From contig NC_073342.2 of assembly GCF_027580225.2 (NCBI RefSeq), positions 19,934,001-19,998,000 on the forward strand: 64,000 nucleotides of DNA. Direction: 5' to 3'. Numbering within the stretch: the stretch's first letter is position 1; every line of letters begins with the position of its first letter. Under the pieces are notes generated by a model, which saw nothing but the letters and a program-made list of their open reading frames with translations, searched no databases and was not told the DNA's origin. Positions 53,223 through 64,000 of the stretch are shown here, in pieces. A program made the position numbers and the translations under genes. Origin of the DNA: Misgurnus anguillicaudatus (Eukaryota > Chordata > Actinopteri > Cypriniformes > Cobitidae).

Positions 53223-54018
53223 TTAAAGGGTCATTCCACTTTTTTTGAAAATATGCTCATTTTCCAGCTCCCCTAGAGTTAAGCATTTGATTTTTACTGT
53301 TTTGGAATCCATTTAGATGATCTCCGGGTCTGGCGGTACCACTTTTAGCATAGCTTAGCATAATCCATTGAATCTGATTAGACCATTAGCATCACGCTCA
53401 AAAATAACCAAAGAGTTTGGATATTTTTCTCATTTAAAACTTGACTCTTCTGTAGTAACATCGTGTACTAAGATCGACGGAAAATTAAAAGTTGTGATTT
53501 TCTTGGCAGATATGGCTAGGAACTATACTCTTATTCTGGCGTAATAATCAAGGACTTTGCTGCCGTAACATGGCTGCAGGAGGCGCAATGATATTACGCA
53601 GCAGCCGAAAATAGTTCCCTTAGTATCTTTCAATAGCAGGGGACTATTTCTATGTATTATCATTGCGCATGTTACTGCAGCAAAGTCCTTGAATATTACG
53701 CCAGAATGAGAGGATAGTTCCTAATCATATCGGCCTAGAAAATCGCAACTTTTTATTTTGCATCAGTCTTAGTACATGATGTAACTACAGAAGAGTCAAG
53801 TTTTAAATAGGAAAAAATATCGAAACTCTTTGGTTATTTTTGAGCACGATGCTAATGGTCTAATCAGATTGTATGGATTGTGCTAAGCTATGCTAAAAAT
53901 GGTACCGCCAGACCCCCTGATCAGCTAAATGGATTCCAAAACGGTAAAAATCAAATGTTTAACTCTAGGGGAGCTGGAAAATGAGCATATTTTTAAAAAG
54001 AGTGGAATGTCCCTTTAA
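53223..54018. repeat. P2 fold-back repeat, copy 3 (consensus-like)
   Basis: Ends aaagggtcattccacttttt and gtggaatgtccctttaa. Arms include cacttttagcatagcttagc and its partner gtgctaagctatgctaaaaa. Little A-to-G change, so it is a useful reference for copies 2 and 4. Confidence 0.88.
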
Positions 54019-54690
54019 GTGTCAGTCCAAAGAATGGCAGGAAAACAGCAGCACCCAATGTGCCATACCAGGAAGGATTCCTTTCTGGAAAAACAAGGCT
54101 ATTTTGAATGTTTGTGGCAAATTTTTTTGTCACGAGCAAACATTCTTTACTTTCTAATAACATCTCCACAAAGGAAATCGCGCCTCATTCACCTCGTTGT
54201 TTGACAAGTTTATGAGGGGCTATAAATTATGTTGAAATTTTGTAAGTGGATGTCCAAATCAACTAGAGTTCAACTTGGAAGTTGTTTGAAAGAAACCGTA
54301 AAAATAACTGCATCAGAAACCCACAAAAACTGTGTAGCTGAATTCCATTCATTCAAATGTGGTCATTCAAAAGCATTTAGATTATTACTGAAATTCTGCT
54401 CAGTTGCAGTAAACGGGGATCGCAGTCTTAAAGAAGCCAAAATTATACAACTAACAGTTTTACGATCAGAACAGCTTCACTATATAAAAAAATAATCAAG
54501 TTAGATTTATAAGACATTTTAACTTTAATTTAACTGTAACTTATAAAATAAAGTGAATTAACTTAATTATTTTACATTTATTTTATAAGTTGAAATGAGT
54601 TGTAAATCTAAGTTGTTTATACTTAAAAATGTATGCAATTTTTTTTTACCAGTGTTGCTTATGAAAATTGACTTTATTATAGTAACAATA

Positions 54691-55857
54691 CACTCACCTA
54701 AAGGATTATTATGAACACCATACTAATACTGTGTTTGACCCCCTTTCGCCTGCAGAACTGCCTTAATTCTACGTGGCATTAATTCAACAAGTTGCTGAAA
54801 GCATTTTTTAGAAATGTTGTCTCATATTCATAGGATAGCATCTTGCAGTTGATGGAGATTTGTGGGATGTACATCCAGGGCATGAAGCTCCCGTTCCACC
54901 ACATCCCAAAGATGCTCTATTGGGTTGAGATCTGGTGACTGTGGGGGCCATTTTAGTACAGTGAACTCGAACATGTACAAGAAATCAATTTGAAATGATT
55001 CTAGCTTTGTGACATGGTGACATTATCCTGCTGGCAGTAGCCATCAGAGGATGGTAAATGGTGGTAATAAAGGGATGGACATGGTCAGAAACAATGCTCA
55101 GGTAGACCGTGGCATTTAAACGATTAAAGTGTGCCAAGAAAACATCCCCCACACCATTACACCACCACCAGCAGCCTGCACAGTGGTAACAAGGCATGAT
55201 GGATCCATGTTCTCATTCTGTTTACACCAAATTCTGACTCTACCATCTGAACGTCTCGAGACTCATCAGACCAGGCAACATTTTTCAAGTCTTCAACTGT
55301 CCAATTTTGGTGAGCTTGTGCAAATTGTAGCCTCTTTTTCCTATTTGTAGTGGAGATGAGTGGTACCCGGTGGGGTCTTCTGCTGTTGTAGCCCATCCAC
55401 CTCAAGGTTGTGCGTGTTGTGGCTTCACAAATGCTTTGCTGCATACCTCGGTTGTAACGAGTGGTTATTATAGTCAAAGTTGCTCTTCTATCACCTTGAA
55501 TCAGTCGGCCCATTCTCCTCTGTCCTCTAGCATCAACAAGGCATTTTCGCCCACAGGACTGCCGCATACTGGATGTTTTTCATACCATTCTTTGTAAACC
55601 CTAAAAATGGTTGTGAGTGAAAATCCCAGTAACTGAGCAGATTGTGAAATATTCAGACCGGCCTGTCACCAACAACAATGCCACGCTTAAATTTGATTAA
55701 ATTACCTTTCGTTCCATTCTGACAATCAGTTTGGAGTTCAGGAGATTGTCTTGACCAGGACCACACCCCTAAATGCATTGAAGCAACTGTCATGTGACTG
55801 GTTGATTAGATAATTGCATTATTGAACAGGTGTTCCTAATAATCCTTTAGGTTAGTG
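54691..55857 (-). mobile_element. Tc1/mariner-like transposon, near full length but inactive, 1167 bp
   Basis: The inverted ends cactcacctaaaggattatt and aataatcctttaggttagtg are flanked by TA duplications (54689-54690 and 55858-55859). The minus strand encodes transposase pieces: an N-terminal helix-turn-helix region ending in a YNSRRPHRVPL segment, then WTVEDLKNVAWSDES, which carries the first catalytic aspartate, then VSDHVHPF. Frameshifts and deletions break the frame. It retains the DNA-binding region missing from 5764-6743. Confidence 0.93.
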
Positions 55858-55977
55858 TATATTATATTATATTATACAATGACTTTATTATAATAAATGT
55901 GTAGTAGCTTTGTTTATTATTTGGTAAATTGTTAATAAATTTCTTCTGATATTTTTATAAATACTGGCACACAGTTT

Positions 55978-56162
55978 ACGATACCCATTCACTTCCATAG
56001 TAGAAAAAGCAAATACTATGGAAGTCAATGGGTACCATCAACTGTGTGCTTACTACCTTTATCAAAACATCTTCTTTTGTGTTAATCAGAAGAAAGAAAC
56101 TCATACAAGTTTGAAACATCATGAGATTAAGTAAATAACGACATGATTTTCATTTTAAAGGG
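55978..56162. repeat. P1 MITE fragment
   Basis: Centre acttccatagtagaaaaagc with tactatggaagtcaatgggt, then the right arm to acgacatgattttcat. The left arm is missing. Confidence 0.65.
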
Positions 56163-56320
56163 ACACAAAGCTATAATTTAGCTTTGGAGATCTTGAAATA
56201 GTTAAACCAAGAAGTCCTATAGACTACACTTTAAAAGGAACATAAGATGTCACTTTGGTGGTACCTTTTTAAAAAGTACGCCCTTGGCACCTAAAAAGTT
56301 CAGATTTTACCTCAAAGGTG

Positions 56321-56325
<5 letters not shown>

Positions 56326-56366
<41 letters not shown>
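56326..56366. repeat. (TA)n microsatellite
   Basis: About 40 bases of ta repeat following catacatacata. Confidence 0.9.
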
Positions 56367-56369
<3 letters not shown>

Positions 56370-56549
56370 AAATGGGTACTGGACCGTCCCAGCTTTTCTA
56401 CTATTTTTACTTTGATAGTTTTATTATCTGTGTAAAGCTTAAAATCTGTGAAATTACACATTTTGTAAAAAGGTGACCATTTAAATGTCTTGGTCCTTTC
56501 TGATGTTGCAGTAACAGACAAGGGCTTGGAAGAAAATCCCAAATATTTA

Positions 56550-56960
56550 CATCCAGCTATTCATTTGAAGCGAACAATTAGAGTACAATGTTCTCCCTGC
56601 CCAACGGTAGCTGCCAAAATTGTGCTTCTGTGAAGCTTTCGGCTATTCACAGGGTTTTGGTGTTCCTTGCCTTAGGCCAAGGCTTTCATCTTGGTTGTGA
56701 GGACTAATTGGCAAGAATCTTCAAATGCATCACTAATGGTCCTGAGCATCTGCGAGAGAGGTGATATGAATCTCTGTGTTTCGTGCACTGTTTTGGAAGG
56801 ATTTAAACAGGGACAGCCAAGAGGTGGTGCAGTGTGCTATGACTTGGGGTCACACTACTGAGTGATGCTGTTTGTGCGACATCCTGGTGCCCCCAAAGGC
56901 CGTCAAACAGTCCTTTCCTCTTTTAGGCTTGTGAATAATTCCTCACATCAGCTGCAGTGT
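56550..56960. promoter_or_regulatory. Candidate regulatory element upstream of hapln3
   Basis: Repeat-free sequence with SOX-like cores (gcgaacaattagagtacaat) and other AT-core motifs (gaggactaattggcaagaat), about 1.6-2 kb before the hapln3 start exon. Related hyaluronan link protein genes are known SOX9 targets in cartilage; a similar role here is inference. Confidence 0.25.
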
Positions 56961-57384
56961 GTGGTGAGTACCAATAATGATAAAAAACACGTTTTTTAAA
57001 AAAAGAAAAGGTCAGAATTTGGAGGAAAAGATAAAAGACATTTGAATCCCTGGTGGCTGTGAGTTAGAGGAAATTTTCACATCTGCAAGGCTATGTATAC
57101 ATTTCACTAATATTTACTTTGGAAAATTAGTACACTTTGGGGGCTTCGCCGAGAAGAAGGGGAATTTCAGTCACTGACTTTCCCATGACTGGTGATCTTT
57201 TTCGAGATAACGGGAAAGGTCGATGAGCATATTTCTGGTGTACAATTTCATATGCATTGGCAATTTCTCCTGTTTTGTCATCACAAGGAATGCCTGATGA
57301 AAACGTCTCTGAGGCGGCAGCAAGATAAAAATGACAAAATAATGCATGTGATAATTCCAAAGTGTACTTTTTATACATTATGCA

Positions 57385-57510
57385 TTGCATTTGGCAAATG
57401 CTTTTATCCAAAGCGGCTTATAGTACATTCAAGTTATATGGTTTTTTTCAGTATGTATTTTCCCTGGGAATCAGATCCAAAACTTTTCATTTTTCTAATG
57501 CAATTTCAAC
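57385..57510. repeat. Short interspersed repeat (SINE-tail-like), copy 3
   Basis: From gcatttggcaaatgctttta to ttccctgggaatcagatcca. Same module as 4923-5045 and 38612-38755. Confidence 0.55.
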
Positions 57511-57908
57511 TGAACAGGAACAATGAATTTAAAAAAAAAAAAGTTATAAGTGTGGCTTTAAACAGATTTTAGGATTAAAAGAACAAAGCTTAGTGCATTT
57601 GGGAATTTCAAACAAACAGGTAGCTATGTGGCAATCTGTTATTACCACCTATGTTATTACACCCCCCTCCAAAAAAAAACAAACATCTAAAGAAATAAAG
57701 AATTGTTGTTTTGTGATAAAACCAGCAAGTAACAAGAGACTGTGGGTAGAATACACCTTACACAAGCTCCAGTTTCAGTTTAGGGAAATTATCAACACCT
57801 TATGTTGTAAAATTATACTCTGATGATGGACGGGAGCCCTCGCCTGCTTTGTAGACCCCGCAATTATTATTGTTCACGAGCTGGACGACTTCAAAGGAGA
57901 TGCCTGAG

Positions 57909-57934
57909 TGACGTCACCTCAGAGTTCCACAATA

Positions 57935-58009
<75 letters not shown>

Positions 58010-58083
58010 AACCTAATACTTCGTCTCGGACGATGAACAGAGTAGTTATAGCAAAAGGAGTCTAAGGAGACTATTTTGTGTTG
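57909..58083 (+). promoter_or_regulatory. hapln3: Candidate hapln3 promoter and non-coding first exon
   Basis: A palindromic CRE TGACGTCA (57909-57916) is followed by a (GA)n tract (57943-58007) and then a perfect donor, ttg followed by gtaagt at 58084. The matching acceptor would be tgcttcaag (ending 58522), giving a second exon 58523-58686 that holds the ATG. The transcription start is not determined. Confidence 0.4.
57943..58007. repeat. (GA)n microsatellite, about 32 units
   Basis: A pure ga/ag dinucleotide tract of about 65 bases, in the probable hapln3 promoter or 5' UTR. Confidence 0.95.
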
Positions 58084-58565
58084 GTAAGTTCAGAAAATTA
58101 CTTTTATAATTTCTAAATATTAAAATGTTAACTTTAGATGCACTTTATTCCTTAAAATAAAATCCTTATAATAAAATTACTACCAATGTTATGTTTTTTT
58201 TTTTGCTCAATTTACATTTCTAGATTTGAAGTCGTAATTTTGAATGAAAAAATACACGATTACTGTCGTAGCTAGTATACACTTTTTTTCTGTCATTTAA
58301 TGTATATCACACTATAGTCTTCTTTGTTCTTGCCTTTCGTTTTTGCAATCGTGTGCCTAAGTTTTATTTAGTAACTCGCAATGACAATTCCTGGATTGTC
58401 ATATAGAGAACAGAGGAATTTCTGAATAGAGAAATTATAGAAAGTAAATTATAAATACATAAACGATGAGATAATGTTTGCAATTTTTTCCTCACACATA
58501 TTGGACTGTCTTGTGCTTCAAGGACCCTGTTGGAAAGCTGTGGGATTCCGCGCGAGACCGTGAAT

Positions 58566-61712
<3,147 letters not shown>

Positions 61713-62350
61713 AATGCAAAATGATTTTGAAATGTTTTTGATGATTGATGAAAAGCACTTCTTTCCATTCTGTGAAAAATACAATGGACATTTTAGTCAT
61801 TCTTTTGTACACTACTGATACTCAAGTGAAATTATCAAATGTTTTTTATGTGGTTTTGTGAAATGTGCTGGAACTCACAAAAATATGTTAATTGTGCTCT
61901 TGTGGATATTTACAGTTTTAAAAAAAATGATGAATTGGCCAACCAGTATTTATGTAGACATCATACAGTATTTTATACACAGTTCTGCAATATTTTGGTG
62001 GTGGGAATGCTTTAATCTTGCTTCTTAATACAAACCTTAATGAGAACATGCCTGTGAAAACCAAGCATAAGTCATTTTGTATAACGTACTGTATAAAGTA
62101 CATTCTGTGAAAATATAACCTTGATATCTTTAATATTGAGAGATTAAGGTCATGTCAAAGGTTGAAATCGATGTGAAATCAATGACTAAAATCAAACTAA
62201 TGCTCTTAATCTCTTTATTAGATTTAAAGACATTTTACAGACTAGTCCACTAATCCATTCATCAGCTACTACCAAATTTTATAACATATGCATGACTGCT
62301 TTGTATTTTGCTTATCATTAAAGAAACATAGATCCTCTCAATAAATAGTT
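61713..62350 (+). other. hapln3: hapln3 3' UTR with polyadenylation signal
   Basis: Non-coding sequence after the stop TGA (61710-61712). The best canonical AATAAA is at 62340-62345, about 630 bases downstream. Confidence 0.5.
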
Positions 62351-62459
62351 TTTTTTACCTGACAACTATTCTGTATGACTTTACTTGATCAATTTTACAA
62401 TCAAACAAGTGACTGTCTTTTCAAACACCCAATCATTATTTACACAGGACCTTTTCTGG

Positions 62460-62830
62460 GACATGCAAGTAGCTTCACATTGTAACCACCAGGGGGCAGC
62501 CTAACTTTGGACAAGAATCCAGTCAATCTCACGCTCAGTCCAAGAGCTGCCTCATATTCTGAAGTGAGTCTGTAACGGTGCCACTGAGATTCTATTCAGA
62601 AGTGAACCCCATCCCATTTAGGAGGGGTGAGCTTATGCTACTACCGAGCAAACAAAACTACTTCAGAGCGTCAGAGATGTGCTGTATTTATACATGGCTC
62701 CCAAACATGGAAAGAAGGCGGGAAGGAGCAGCACCAGCACATAAAAAGACAGCAGTGTTCCTCTTATATAAAGATATCCAGTGTTGAGCTAACTTAGTCA
62801 GGTAAATCAGCCTTCATGGTTTTCCTTATC
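62460..62830 (+). other. Possible promoter of the next gene
   Basis: A TATA-like box (tatataaag, 62765-62773) follows balanced-composition sequence. The next gene beyond HAPLN3 in human is ACAN, but no coding sequence is visible before the window ends, so this is only a lead. Confidence 0.2.
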
Positions 62831-62949
62831 CCTTGAGAAAATGTTATAAAGTAAGCACTGTGTGTATCTGTGTGTCATGCCTGGTAGCTTTTCCGTGACC
62901 ATAATTAGATGAATTATGAATATATATGAATATATAGTGTGCTATTGTT

Positions 62950-63260
62950 GTTTGTTAGTTTAGCTTATTACACGGCGCTCTAAAATGCTTGATTCTGATT
63001 GGCCAGTCGCGACATTGGAAGGTGATTATTCCGAGGTAACAACCGCCTGAAATAACACACCAATAACGCGGATGCATCTTGAAAGGTATAGTTTAGTATA
63101 TCAAAAAATGAATATAAATATGTCTTTTATTAACATATATGACATTATATTTACAAATTATTAAAAAAATGGCATTTGAACGTCTTATCCGGCCGAAATA
63201 AAAATAAACAAATAAAATATTTTTAAATCAATATTTGCAATGTTCCTTACTTTAACCTTA
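62950..63260. other. Spacer with a probable repeat remnant
   Basis: Includes cacggcgctctaaaatgctt, then gattctgattggccagtcgc and aacaaccgcctgaaataaca, resembling a dispersed fish repeat, but no second copy lies in the window. No gene seen. Confidence 0.3.
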
Positions 63261-63726
63261 CTTATGGTTAAAAAACATTATTTTTCACATATCGTACATT
63301 TTTGAAGCTCCAGATTTAACTCTCTTCCTGAAACGCACTGATTTTGTACAAAACTCTTCAGTTTGAAAAGCACTGTTTTCCTGATTGGCCAGCTAATCTG
63401 TACGTTGTGATTGGCCTGAATACCTCTGACGTCAGCCGGAATTGTGAAGCTCCTTACCATGTTTGAAAGATTCGGTCACAATGCAATGCTGACAGAAGTT
63501 ATTTAGGAATTATGATAATGTCGTTATGATAATGTCGGTCTTGTCTGCATCACCAATCAACTTGTGTTTGTTGTAGTCCAAGAAAAGAGATTTATGTTGG
63601 AGACGATAACTCACGTCATTGTTTACTTCGGGGTTTGTACCTTTTGCATATCTTTAACATGTACTAATACACACTTACACACCAAAGGAAATGTAAAATC
63701 GTGAATCAGACAATTGGTGCTCTTTA
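63260..63726. repeat. Dispersed repeat (family R5), copy 2, inverted relative to copy 1
   Basis: Reverse-complement match to 9528-9960: gattggccagctaatctgta, cctctgacgtcagccgg, ccaagaaaagagatttatgt and ttcggggtttgtaccttttg all have partners there. Confidence 0.75.
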
Positions 63727-64000
63727 ACAGCAACAGAATACAGCATGTCTTTCTGCCAAGTCTTTTTATCTCTCTCTAACACAAAAAATTCACTACACGT
63801 GATATTAGGAGGTAATAATTTTTATTGACACACATTTAGTAGATTTATTTCGAGGGATTCAAAGGCAAACATTTAAATCGAGCAAAACAGAGGCAAATGT
63901 AAAATGTTTTCTCATGTTCCTGTCATTGTAATATGGATGCTTATCAATGTTACTATACAAAATAAAACAATGTCTTTCAGATGTCAAAATGGAAAAAGTG

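Noticed and set aside
55157..55567. 136-residue minus-strand ORF as a host gene
   Set aside because: It lies between transposon inverted ends and reads as a broken Tc1 transposase, so it is annotated as part of the mobile element.
57823..58065. ORF rich in alternating Arg-Glu
   Set aside because: It is simply the translation of the (GA)n microsatellite; no homologous protein features and no splice or codon support.

Overview
The window is vertebrate nuclear DNA, almost certainly from a teleost fish and most likely a cyprinid-type species. It holds short exons separated by canonical GT-AG introns, low-GC spacer DNA, and a very dense load of fish-style DNA transposon remnants: Tc1-like elements, hAT-type MITEs with 8-bp target duplications, PIF/Harbinger-type MITEs with 3-bp TWA duplications, and long palindromic fold-back elements. 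I could not run any search. Gene names rest on recognisable protein families, and species and paralogue (a/b) assignments are inference.

Layout, left to right. (1) 117-308 (+): last coding exon of aen, with its 3' UTR to about 830. (2) 3531-7527 (+): rlbp1, the visual-cycle retinaldehyde-binding protein, seven coding exons, 307 aa, complete. (3) 10628-16881 (-): abhd2, an alpha/beta hydrolase, nine coding exons, 416 aa, complete; its promoter probably lies near 18.95-19.03 kb. (4) 21453-50755 (+): an mfge8-family gene (signal peptide, three EGF domains with an RGD loop in EGF2, two discoidin/F5-8C domains), ten coding exons, about 473 aa. Its EGF2-EGF3 junction does not join in frame with ordinary GT-AG splicing. 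(5) 58566-61712 (+): hapln3, a link protein (Ig-V plus two Link domains), four coding exons, 360 aa, complete.

The set aen, rlbp1, abhd2, mfge8, hapln3 matches genes clustered on human 15q26.1, so this is an old syntenic block with some local reordering. The genes do not form one pathway. rlbp1 serves retinoid recycling in the eye, abhd2 is a membrane lipid hydrolase, and mfge8 and hapln3 encode secreted extracellular or matrix proteins.

The space between and inside genes is mostly nested transposons. Many boundaries can be fixed exactly by target-site duplications. The most unusual signal is in a roughly 0.6-0.8 kb palindromic repeat present four times (31.7, 37.3, 53.2 and 60.1 kb). The 60.1-kb copy carries dense A-to-G substitutions, largely at TAG/TA sites, on the same strand in both arms; the 37.3-kb copy carries them in one arm. 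This looks like ADAR-type editing, or WA-biased polymerase error, fixed in genomic DNA. A few apparently repeat-free stretches (about 20.5-20.9, 26.5-26.9, 30.7-31.1, 42.7-42.85 and 56.55-56.95 kb) are candidate conserved regulatory elements.
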